The position numbers were made by a program, and so were the translations under genes. Shown one piece after another: positions 36,663 through 44,336 of a stretch of 54,232 nucleotides of DNA (position 1 is its first letter; each line of letters starts with the position of its first letter). The DNA is taken from NCBI GenBank assembly GCA_043798375.1, contig JAZDOS010000016.1, forward strand, positions 1 to 54,232. Direction: 5' to 3'. Origin of the DNA: JAPLMI01 sp043798375 (GTDB taxonomy: Bacteria; Omnitrophota; Gorgyraeia; 2-01-FULL-45-10). A model generated the notes under the pieces. That model was given only the letters and a program-made list of their open reading frames with translations. It was not told the DNA's origin and did no database searches.

Positions 36663-36672
36663 TCGAGTGGCT

Positions 36673-36701
36673 AAAATAGCATATAAATCGGTTAAAGTCA
36701 A
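36673..36701 (-). promoter_or_regulatory. Promoter for the yggS-proC-yggT-mtnP-ileS unit
   Basis: Minus strand TTGACT (36696-36701), 17-base spacer, TATTTT (36673-36678). Predicted start site is only a few bases before the yggS ATG. Confidence 0.65.
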
Positions 36702-36714
36702 TTTTTTTTACCCA

Positions 36715-36729
36715 AGGTGCCTGGCACCT
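36715..36729. repeat. Short REP-like palindrome AGGTGCC-T-GGCACCT
   Basis: Perfect 7-bp arms with a single central base, in the ftsA-yggS gap. GGTGCCTGGCACC palindromes are a known REP type associated with Y1 (IS200-like) REP transposases; no transposase is present in this window. Confidence 0.65.
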
Positions 36730-36739
36730 CTTTTGTTAC

Positions 36740-36799
36740 CAATACAACCTGCGAGGTTTGACGGCAGCTATCTACCTGTTAACCTCGCAGGTTGTATTG
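36740..36799. repeat. 60-bp palindrome, copy 1 (AACCTGCGAGGTT family)
   Basis: 19-bp perfect arms CAATACAACCTGCGAGGTT (36740-36758) and its complement (36781-36799) around a 22-base loop. A second copy at 53461-53524 has the loop in reverse orientation with 21 of 22 bases identical and differs in the outer arm bases in a paired way (AAT/ATT here, CGAT/ATCG there). Located directly downstream of ftsA. Confidence 0.92.
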
Positions 36800-36820
36800 T
36801 TCTTTCGGACCCGGAAAATT

Positions 36821-37891
36821 TCAGAAGTAATTATTGAAGATATCCGTGACTGCGGCGGAAAGGCGGCCGATCAGGTTCTCCTCTTCGCGCGTTTTCTTGA
36901 AGCATTTCTCCCGGGCATACCTGGCAAGGCCGATCGCGGTGGAGAGCCTCACGCTGTCGAGGCCCGAAACCTCGCCTCTCACTTCTTTGGCGACGCCCAT
37001 CCTGACCGGATAGGCCAGTTTCTCCTCCAGGAATTCCACTATACCGTCGTTGAACGAAATTCCCCCTGTTATAGTAATGGCCCTTATCTTTTTACCGGAT
37101 GCCGAAAGATTTTCCAGCTTCGACTTTACGCGGGCGATTATATCGGAAAATTCCGGGCTGTCTTTGAATCCGCCTTTAATATCTTCTCCTCCGATCAAAA
37201 TTACCTCCAGGTCCGCGAGCGTTCCATCGGCAAAAACCGAGGCCTCGGTCAAAGACGCGCCCATATCCAGAAGGAGCGCGCCTTCTTCGCGCTCCTCTCC
37301 CGTCAACAGGCTCGAACCGTCCGCTATTCCGGTAAAGACGATCTCTTTTATGTCATAACCGGCATTGTTGACACACTTATAAATGTTCTGTATATGATTG
37401 GCGTTGGCGGTTATGATATAGGCCTCGCAGGCAAGCCTTGACGCGTAAAGGCCCAGCGGATTTTTTATCGGCGGCTCGTCATCTACGGAAAATCTCTGGA
37501 CTATTTTGTGGACTATCTCTCTGTCAAAAGAAAGGCGTATGGTGCCGGCCGCGTTGACGCATCTGGCCATGTCAGGCCCCGTGATCTCGCGGCCTCTGGA
37601 GGACAGGGGTATCATGCCCCTGGAGACGCCGCCTTTTATCGATTCTCCGCTTATGTTTACGTAAATATCGCCCGGCTTTCGCGGGATCTTAGCGCAGATT
37701 TTATTCATAACGCCGGATACTGACTTCACGGCTTCGGAAAGGGAGACGACAGCGCCCCGCGATATTCCCCTCGAGCCTTGAGAGGATTGCGCTAAGACGT
37801 CCAAAGCGCCGCCCGAGCCGATGAGCGCGGCGACAGCCGAAATCCTCGAGGAACCGATATCCAGACCCGTAACTATGGCCTCTTTTTTCAC
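36821..37891 (-). CDS. ftsA: Cell division protein FtsA
   Basis: 356 residues, actin-like membrane tether and organiser of the divisome. Signatures: GLDIGSSRISAVAA, an SHS2-type 1C domain (about 80-170, IYVNISGESIKGG), phosphate-2 LLLDMGASLTEASV, adenosine motif ITGGISFNDGI, and a C-terminal amphipathic helix EENLIGRLSAAVTDIFNNY for membrane targeting. Start is GTG at 37891, formed by the last G of the upstream element plus TG; the reconstructed ancestor had ATG overlapping the ftsQ stop. No ftsZ follows, which is unusual. Confidence 0.9.
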   Translation of the reverse strand: MKKEAIVTGLDIGSSRISAVAALIGSGGALDVLAQSSQGSRGISRGAVVSLSEAVKSVSGVMNKICAKIPRKPGDIYVNISGESIKGGVSRGMIPLSSRGREITGPDMARCVNAAGTIRLSFDREIVHKIVQRFSVDDEPPIKNPLGLYASRLACEAYIITANANHIQNIYKCVNNAGYDIKEIVFTGIADGSSLLTGEEREEGALLLDMGASLTEASVFADGTLADLEVILIGGEDIKGGFKDSPEFSDIIARVKSKLENLSASGKKIRAITITGGISFNDGIVEFLEEKLAYPVRMGVAKEVRGEVSGLDSVRLSTAIGLARYAREKCFKKTREEENLIGRLSAAVTDIFNNYF

Positions 37892-38005
37892 CCCGCACCT
37901 TCTTAATTTTATACTATTAACAAAACATTATTCTTTTTTGAACTCGCCGTCCTCTTATTTAAAAAATTCACATAATATAATACATGATTTGAGAAGGTGC
38001 GGGGT
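37890..38005. repeat. Palindromic element (CCCCGCACCTTCT family) between ftsQ and ftsA
   Basis: 116 bp, perfect 14-bp terminal arms ACCCCGCACCTTCT (37890-37903) and AGAAGGTGCGGGGT (37992-38005), AT-rich core without a gene. Flanked by TCA (minus-strand TGA) on both sides. Deleting it with one TGA restores the sequence AAATGAAAAAAGAG, in which the ftsQ stop and an ftsA ATG overlap. Confidence 0.9.
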
Positions 38006-38805
38006 CATTTCGGCCCTATCACCGCGTCTTCGAAACGCACGTCGATGTAATCAATCCTATCCAATACCATCCGCGGATCTTTGATCGTCTTTTCGAGAAC
38101 CCTGAGCCTGTCCAAAAAATGCTCGGATCCGATCCTAACTTCGATGCCGTTTGCCAGGGTAAACGACAGATTTTGGGGGTCCTGCGCGCTGATCCCCGCG
38201 ACTCCGTATTTCGTAAAAAGCCCGGCTCTTTTTATCTCTTTTAATAACTCAAGGGCTATCTTCAGATTGCCGGATGTAAATTTTCTACCAATCCTCTCCC
38301 CCTGCCGCGTGCTGACCCCCTCAATGACAGGAAGGCTCTTTAATGAACCCGTGTACATCCCCGAAAGAATACAGCCCTCGTCATCTATTACGTATGCCCT
38401 TTCGCCTTTCAGGAACGCGGCCGGGTGCCTGCACCTCAAGCTTACGTCGATCTTATCCGGAAGCACTATATACGCCTTTATCTCTTTCGCGTCCGGTATT
38501 GCATCTTTGAAAAACCTGACGACACTATTAAGATTGACGGTGAATATGTTTCTTCCTTTATAGAGGTTTAAAAGCTGATCATAGTTTATCGAAGGCATAA
38601 TCCCCGTTTCGGAGGCTAAAGGCCTTGCCTCTATCGTCCTCAACCTGAAATAATCCGACCTGGCAAGAAAGGCCCTGGCAAGCATAAATATCACAAGAAC
38701 AGATATGATCAGGACCGCGAGGCCCGCGGATTTCTCCAGTACCGTTGTCTTCAATCCGGAAAGTACCGATGGTTTTGATTTTTTAAATTTCTTACGCCGC
38801 TTCAT
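38005..38805 (-). CDS. ftsQ: Cell division protein FtsQ
   Basis: 266 residues. Basic cytoplasmic tail, transmembrane helix (about 30-50), POTRA domain (RLRTIEARPLASETGI; YKGRNIFTVNLNSVVRFFKD) and beta domain (LVD-like VIDDEGCILSG; FTLANGIEVRIG). Bitopic divisome scaffold with FtsL/FtsB. Overlaps ddl as ATGA. Confidence 0.9.
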   Translation of the reverse strand: MKRRKKFKKSKPSVLSGLKTTVLEKSAGLAVLIISVLVIFMLARAFLARSDYFRLRTIEARPLASETGIMPSINYDQLLNLYKGRNIFTVNLNSVVRFFKDAIPDAKEIKAYIVLPDKIDVSLRCRHPAAFLKGERAYVIDDEGCILSGMYTGSLKSLPVIEGVSTRQGERIGRKFTSGNLKIALELLKEIKRAGLFTKYGVAGISAQDPQNLSFTLANGIEVRIGSEHFLDRLRVLEKTIKDPRMVLDRIDYIDVRFEDAVIGPK

Positions 38806-39734
38806 TTCGTAATTCCTTTCGCCGTTAACGCGTTTTCGATCAACTTAACGCAAAGTTTGCCAAAATTCAATCCCAAGGCCTCGGCGGCCTTGGGAAGAAG
38901 GCTGCGCTCGGTCATCCCGGGGATCGTATTGACTTCCAAAACGAATATATTCCCCGAACTATCCATCATCATATCGGCACGCGAAAACGATCTGCACCCT
39001 AAAGAGGTATGCGCTAACTTCCCAAGCCGTTTCGCATGATCGGATAATTTATCGCCTATCGGCGCAGGCACCAGGTACTTTGTGTCCGGGGCGGTGTATT
39101 TGGCATTATAATCATAGACGCGGCGCTTCGGAACTATCTCTATTACGGGAAGCGGCTCGTCGTCCAGAATCCCTACGGTAAACTCCCTGCCGTCTATGTA
39201 TTCCTCTAGAATAATCTTTTCACCGTATCGGAAGGCCCTGTCTAAAGCGCCCGCTAAATCTTTATTCTCGCGCACTACGGATAGGCCGATGCTCGAGCCT
39301 TCCATCTGGGGCTTGACCACAAGCGGAAACCCCATGGCCTCAGCATCATCTATGCTGAAATTCTCTTTTTCAAAGACCGTATATTTCGGAACCGGTATGC
39401 GGTTATTGACAAAAATATTCTTCGACGCGATCTTATCGAGCGCAAGCTTCGATGCTTCGGGCCCGGATCCCGTATATGGAATTCCGCGATCCTCTAAAAT
39501 CTTCTGTATCGTCCCGTCCTCGCCGAACCTTCCGTGGAGAGCGATGAACGCGGCATCGATCCTGCTCTTTTTTATTATATCACAAACATCCTCATAAACG
39601 TCGAGGAAAATCGCGTCGATCCCGTTTTTGATGAGCGCGTTATATACGGCCTCGCCCGATTTCAGGCTGATCTGGCGCTCATTCGACGGCCCTCCGGCCA
39701 ATACCCCGACTTTCCCGAATTTGGATCCTGTCAT
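38802..39734 (-). CDS. ddl: D-alanine--D-alanine ligase
   Basis: 310 residues, ATP-grasp. Motifs: GVLAGGPSNERQISLKSG (N-terminus), ALHGRFGEDGTIQ, PYTGSGPEASKLALDK, KPQMEGSSIGLSVV, LEEYIDGREFTVGIL and EVNTIPGMTERSLLPKAA. Makes D-Ala-D-Ala for MurF. ATGA overlaps with genes on both sides. Confidence 0.95.
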   Translation of the reverse strand: MTGSKFGKVGVLAGGPSNERQISLKSGEAVYNALIKNGIDAIFLDVYEDVCDIIKKSRIDAAFIALHGRFGEDGTIQKILEDRGIPYTGSGPEASKLALDKIASKNIFVNNRIPVPKYTVFEKENFSIDDAEAMGFPLVVKPQMEGSSIGLSVVRENKDLAGALDRAFRYGEKIILEEYIDGREFTVGILDDEPLPVIEIVPKRRVYDYNAKYTAPDTKYLVPAPIGDKLSDHAKRLGKLAHTSLGCRSFSRADMMMDSSGNIFVLEVNTIPGMTERSLLPKAAEALGLNFGKLCVKLIENALTAKGITK

Positions 39735-42013
39735 ATTATCTTGATTTCCAATTCCAACGGTATATCGTAACTTTCCCTTACTTTATTCCTGATAAAATCG
39801 ATAAGCGCCGCCACATCCCGGCACGTTGAGTTACCTTTGTTGACTATGAAGTTGGCGTGTTTCGCCGATATTTCAGCTCCTCCGATCCTTTTACCTTTAA
39901 GGCCCAGCATATCTATCATCTGCCCGCATGTGAACTGGACATTTTCAGGATTCTTAAACACGCAGCCGGCGCTCGGCGCATCCAGCACCTGTTTCTCCTG
40001 CTTGATCTTCAGAAACCGCGAACAACTGGCGACAAGATCACGCCTGTCCGCCTTATTTAATTTCAAAGTCGCTTCCAATATTACGCAATGCCGAAGGCCC
40101 GAAGACCTGTAGCCAAAGGCTATCTTTTCTTTCCTGAGAGTCTTTATATTCCCGCTATAGTCCATCACTTTTAATGATTCCACAACATCGCCTATATTTT
40201 TGAATACCGGATTTGAATAGCCGCCCGCGTTCATATATATCGCGCCGCCCACTGTCCCGGGAATGCCGACAAGGGACTCGATCCCGCCCAGCCCTTTATC
40301 GCAAGCCATACGCACGAGGCCGGCGAGGCTGCAGCCCGCGCCCACCCTTACCCTTTGGCCCTTCAGGAAAATGCGTTTAAAATACGGCGAGCCGAGGCGC
40401 GCCGCTATCCCTTTAAACCCTTCGTCTTTGGCGAGGATATTGGTGCCGTTACCTATGACAAACAGGGGAATCTTCTTCTTTTTCGCGAAACCGAGAACGG
40501 CCTTCAGGTCTTTGTAGTCGCGAGGTTCGATCCAGATTGCCGCCGGCCCGCCTATCCTGAACGAGGTATGGGATCTCAGGTGTTCTTTGGTCATGACCTT
40601 TCCGCCGACCGAGGCCTTGAGTTCTTTTATCATAGCCTTATCCGACAAACGCTCCTTCTTCATAGAATCGCATATATCATCACAAACCTTCTTTATATTG
40701 CCGGCGCCCAGCATCACGATCATGTCGCCGCGCTTTTTAATCGCCAACACAAAATCCGCTATTCTTTCCTTCTTCACGATCGTGACATCGTTTATGCCGC
40801 TGGCTTTTGCCCTGTCATAAATATTTTTGATCGAAACTCCCCTTATCGGCTTTTCGCTCGCCGCGTAGATATCCGTCAATATCAGCTTGTCGACGCCTTT
40901 AAAACATCTGCCGAATTCGTCCGCCAAAAATTTAGTCCTCGTATAACGGTGGGGCTGGAATACCGCGACCAGCCTCTTATTCTTCCAATTACGGCAGGCG
41001 TCAAGAACCGCCCTTATCTCCGTGGGATGATGGGCGTAATCATCTATGAGCATCACGCCGTTCACATCGGCCCTGAGCTCGAACCTTCTCTTCGCGCCGC
41101 TGAAATCCTTTATGGCTTTCAAAATCTGGTCGAATTTCAGGCCGGTATTGAGGCCGACGAGTATCGCGGCCAGCGCGTTAAGCGCGTTATGGGCCCCGGG
41201 AATGTTCAATTCAACTCTTCCCAATATTCTTTTTTTGTATACACAGATAAAAGAGGTATTGAAACGGTCCATCTCGATATCTACAGGATATATATCGGCT
41301 CCTTTAAAGAAACCAAAGCTTGAAGCATCGCCTTTATAACCTTTTAAAATCTTGCGGCAGTTCGGATCGTCATGGTTATAGAAAACAACGCCTCCGCTCT
41401 TCGTATTATCTATGAACGCGCGGTAAGATTTCTTGATGTGATCGAGGTCCTTGAAATGGTCGAGATGTTCCAGGTCGATATTCGTTATTACGGCGTAAAA
41501 CGGTTTGAGGTGAAGAAATGAACTGTCGCTCTCATCCGCTTCAACAACCGCGTAGGCAAGGCTGCCGAGCTTCGCATTACCCTCAAAATCGTCGACTTCA
41601 CCGCCTATGATGACCGTCGGGTCAAGGCCCGCCCTTTCCAGCATAACCGAAATAAGCGACGTGGTAGTGGTCTTCCCATGGGTTCCGGCCACTGCTATGC
41701 CTTTTTTAGCGTTAAATATCTCGCCCAATATCTCCGCCCTATGGGCGATCCTTATCTTTCTCTTCCGCGCTTCCGTAAGTTCCGGATTTTCTTTGGGGAC
41801 CGATGATGAATAGACCAGAACCCCTGTATCTTTCGGGAGATTGGAAGGCCTGTGCCCCTCGAATATGGTAGCGCCTATTGACTCCAGGCCCCTGGTCAGG
41901 GAATTAGCCGCCAGGTCCGAACCGGATACCCTGTACCCCATATCAAGCATGACGCGCGCGATCCCGCTCATCCCGATACCGCCTATGCCGACGAAGTGTA
42001 TATTATTTTTCAC
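39731..42013 (-). CDS. murC-murB: MurC-MurB fusion: UDP-MurNAc L-alanine ligase and UDP-enolpyruvyl-GlcNAc reductase
   Basis: 760 residues. MurC part (about 1-455): HFVGIGGIGMSGIA, GTHGKTTTTSLI, VVEADESDSSFL, DDYAHHPTEIRAV. MurB part (about 465-760): SFRIGGPAAIWIEP, VIGNGTNILAKDEG, GIPGTVGGAIYMNAGGY, FGYRSSGLRH and APSAGCVFKNP. In that last motif the proton-donating serine of most MurB enzymes is cysteine. The fusion joins the reductase to the first amino-acid ligase, whose substrate it makes, so channelling is possible. Start GTG at 42013, overlapping murG by 11 bases. Confidence 0.94.
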   Translation of the reverse strand: MKNNIHFVGIGGIGMSGIARVMLDMGYRVSGSDLAANSLTRGLESIGATIFEGHRPSNLPKDTGVLVYSSSVPKENPELTEARKRKIRIAHRAEILGEIFNAKKGIAVAGTHGKTTTTSLISVMLERAGLDPTVIIGGEVDDFEGNAKLGSLAYAVVEADESDSSFLHLKPFYAVITNIDLEHLDHFKDLDHIKKSYRAFIDNTKSGGVVFYNHDDPNCRKILKGYKGDASSFGFFKGADIYPVDIEMDRFNTSFICVYKKRILGRVELNIPGAHNALNALAAILVGLNTGLKFDQILKAIKDFSGAKRRFELRADVNGVMLIDDYAHHPTEIRAVLDACRNWKNKRLVAVFQPHRYTRTKFLADEFGRCFKGVDKLILTDIYAASEKPIRGVSIKNIYDRAKASGINDVTIVKKERIADFVLAIKKRGDMIVMLGAGNIKKVCDDICDSMKKERLSDKAMIKELKASVGGKVMTKEHLRSHTSFRIGGPAAIWIEPRDYKDLKAVLGFAKKKKIPLFVIGNGTNILAKDEGFKGIAARLGSPYFKRIFLKGQRVRVGAGCSLAGLVRMACDKGLGGIESLVGIPGTVGGAIYMNAGGYSNPVFKNIGDVVESLKVMDYSGNIKTLRKEKIAFGYRSSGLRHCVILEATLKLNKADRRDLVASCSRFLKIKQEKQVLDAPSAGCVFKNPENVQFTCGQMIDMLGLKGKRIGGAEISAKHANFIVNKGNSTCRDVAALIDFIRNKVRESYDIPLELEIKII

Positions 42014-43133
42014 CTAAACTCATGACCTCTTTCGCCAAATTATTCGACGCCTCCGGAACGGCAAGCCGTCCCGCCGACTCGCCGATATCTTCGAGCCGCG
42101 CGCGGTTGTTGATCAGGCTTAATATATTATCTTTAAAAACTTCCCCGGACAAGCCCTTTTCTTCGATTTCTATGGCTGCGTTATTTGCGGAAAATTCACG
42201 CGCATTTTCCGATTGATGGCTCATCGCAAAAGGATAAGGCACGAGTATCATGGCCTTCCCGAATGCCGCGATCTCGAATATGGCGGAGGCGCCTGCCCTT
42301 GTCACGATGAGATCCGCGGCGCTGTACGCCTCCTCGATCCGGTCTATGAAAGAATAGACCCTGTGGTCCGGTTTACCTATCATGGAATACTCTTTCGTCG
42401 CCCACTCGTAATCTTTAATGCCGGTTATGTGAATAACCTGCATCGACGATCTCGCGCCCTCATCGATAAGAGAAATCGCTTCGATAAATTTCTCGTTTAG
42501 AACATGCGCGCCCTGGCTTCCGCCGATTACAAGGATGGTGAATTTCGAGGCGAGAAGCCCGAATCTTCTTATCCCGAACAATCTGTCGCCTTTCAGCATC
42601 TCCCGCCTTATCGGGTTTCCCGTCAATACAGCCTTTTTTTCGGTACCTTTTTCGAGGTATTTCTTCGTATGCTCAAAGCTCAGGGCCGCTTTATCCGCCA
42701 ATCTGAAAAGGGCTTTGTTTGCCCTTCCGGGCACAACATTCTGCTCATGAACCAATCTCGGAATGCCGAATATACGGGCTGTCAATATCGCCGGGAAAGA
42801 TACGTAGCCTCCGAATCCGACGACCACTCCGGGCCTGTATGCGGCGGTTATGAAAAATGTCTTTACGAGATCGAAGAAGAGGCTTGCCAGGAACGGCAGG
42901 ACGCGCGCCGATGCTCCGTATGGCAGCTTATTCGCCGAGATCAACGAAAACCGGAAGCGCTCTTTCTCGAATATCCTTTTATCCAGCTCCTTACGGCTGC
43001 CGAGAAATCTTATCTCTATATCGCGCCTCTCTTCTTTAAGCGTCCTGGCAAGCGCGATCGCCGGAAATATATGCCCTCCGGATCCGCCCGCGGCTATAAG
43101 AATCTTTAATCTCTTCGCCCCGCCCTTTCTCAT
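42003..43133 (-). CDS. murG: UDP-GlcNAc:lipid I N-acetylglucosaminyltransferase MurG
   Basis: 376 residues from the ATG at 43133, which overlaps the ftsW stop as ATGA; a second ATG at 43139 is possible. GT28 fold: ILIAAGGSGGHIFPAIALA, VVGFGGYVSFPAI, LVHEQNVVPGRANK, VIGGSQGAHVLNEKF, and VTRAGASAIFEIAAFGKAMILVPYPFA. Makes lipid II at the inner face of the membrane. Confidence 0.94.
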   Translation of the reverse strand: MRKGGAKRLKILIAAGGSGGHIFPAIALARTLKEERRDIEIRFLGSRKELDKRIFEKERFRFSLISANKLPYGASARVLPFLASLFFDLVKTFFITAAYRPGVVVGFGGYVSFPAILTARIFGIPRLVHEQNVVPGRANKALFRLADKAALSFEHTKKYLEKGTEKKAVLTGNPIRREMLKGDRLFGIRRFGLLASKFTILVIGGSQGAHVLNEKFIEAISLIDEGARSSMQVIHITGIKDYEWATKEYSMIGKPDHRVYSFIDRIEEAYSAADLIVTRAGASAIFEIAAFGKAMILVPYPFAMSHQSENAREFSANNAAIEIEEKGLSGEVFKDNILSLINNRARLEDIGESAGRLAVPEASNNLAKEVMSLGEK

Positions 43134-44224
43134 CGGCATGTCTCGCAGGACCTGGTTATATTAAGCAGCAGCCCCACTGCCGCAAGGTGGAATATGAGCC
43201 CGCTTCCGCCGTAACTTATGAAAGGAAGAGGCAGCCCCTTGGTGGGGAGCGCGCCGGCCGTCACGCCTATATTAATTATGGCCTCCAAACCTATTAACGA
43301 GACTATCCCTAAAGCCATCTGCCTTTCGAACACACCAAGCGCCCTGAACGCAACCTTCATCCCCTGCCATACGAATGCCGTAAAAAGTATCACGATCGAC
43401 GCCGAGCCGATAAAACCGAGTTCTTCCCCGATTATCGAAAATATGAAATCCGTATGGGACGCCGGCAGGTAGAAGAGCTTTTGCCTCGATTGCCCCAACC
43501 CGACGCCGAACGGCCCGCCCGAACCGAGCGCGACAAAAGATTGTATAATCTGGAATCCGGCGCCCTGTTTATCCGCCCACGGGTTCAGGAATGTCAGCAT
43601 ACGCTTCCTCCTGTACGGAACCCTGAATAGAGCCAGATATAAGACCGGCAAACTTGCGAGAATTGCCGCGGCTATGTGATAAATTCTGGCGTTCGCCGTA
43701 AACATCATTATAATGGCAATAGCCGAAATAGTTATAGCCGTCCCCAGGTCCGGCTCCAGCAGAATAAGGCCTACAATCACCCCAAGCACCATGACGGCGG
43801 GAAGAAAGCCGTGGAGGAAGCTTTTCATGAGCGGCCCTTTCCGGGAAGTAAACTCCGCCATGTATATGATAACGGCTATTTTAGCGAACTCGGAAGGTTG
43901 AAAATTAATGGGCCCGGCCTTAAACCATCTTTTCGCCCCGCCGATCTCCCTTCCTATATGAGGGACGAGAACAAAAAGAAGTAAAAAGACGGCTGCTAGA
44001 ATTATCGGCTTCGAGAGGGCCTTCAGCCTGTTTATATCGATGGTCATCGCCGCGAACATCATCACCAAGCCGATGGTAAGATAGATGATGTGCCTTTTCA
44101 GAAAATACAGGCTGTCGCCCATCGACGAGTAGGCGCATATGGAGCTCGCGGAATATATCATCACGATGCCGATCGATATAAGCACGGCCACTATCAGAAA
44201 TATAGAACTCCGGGTACTCCTCAT
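43130..44224 (-). CDS. ftsW: Division SEDS glycosyltransferase FtsW
   Basis: 364 residues from the ATG at 44224 (MRSTRSSIFLIVAVL); a 7-residue upstream extension lies inside the repeat element and is rejected. About ten transmembrane helices, motifs WFKAGPINFQPSEFAKIAVI, LLEPDLGTAITISA, TDFIFSIIGEELGF and GLPLPFISYGGSGLIFHL. Partner of FtsI (49682-51364). The ATG is part of a 5-bp repeat bounding the upstream element. Confidence 0.94.
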   Translation of the reverse strand: MRSTRSSIFLIVAVLISIGIVMIYSASSICAYSSMGDSLYFLKRHIIYLTIGLVMMFAAMTIDINRLKALSKPIILAAVFLLLFVLVPHIGREIGGAKRWFKAGPINFQPSEFAKIAVIIYMAEFTSRKGPLMKSFLHGFLPAVMVLGVIVGLILLEPDLGTAITISAIAIIMMFTANARIYHIAAAILASLPVLYLALFRVPYRRKRMLTFLNPWADKQGAGFQIIQSFVALGSGGPFGVGLGQSRQKLFYLPASHTDFIFSIIGEELGFIGSASIVILFTAFVWQGMKVAFRALGVFERQMALGIVSLIGLEAIINIGVTAGALPTKGLPLPFISYGGSGLIFHLAAVGLLLNITRSCETCR

Positions 44225-44328
44225 CCCGTTAGACCTCCAACCCAAACCGATATAACAATTTTAAGAATATATGTCTGATATACAATTTTGTACTGTATAA
44301 CATCCTGTTTTTATGAGGTCTAACGGGA
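44225..44328. repeat. Palindromic element (CCCGTTAGA family) between murD and ftsW
   Basis: Perfect 14-bp arms TCCCGTTAGACCTC (44224-44237) and GAGGTCTAACGGGA (44315-44328), AT-rich core of about 77 bp. Flanked by direct repeats CTCAT (44220-44224 and 44329-44333), the same 5 bp as at mreD/mrdA. Removing the element and one repeat places the ftsW ATG 3 bases after the murD stop. Confidence 0.9.
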
Positions 44329-44336
44329 CTCATCTT

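Noticed and set aside
40355..41323. Plus-strand open frame of 322 codons opposite murC-murB
   Set aside because: It lies wholly antisense to strongly conserved MurC/MurB motifs and shows no recognisable domain; a shadow of a GC-biased gene.
44225..44245. Upstream start for ftsW (seven extra residues)
   Set aside because: The extension lies inside the repeat arm; the ATG at 44224 is the start in the reconstructed pre-insertion sequence.
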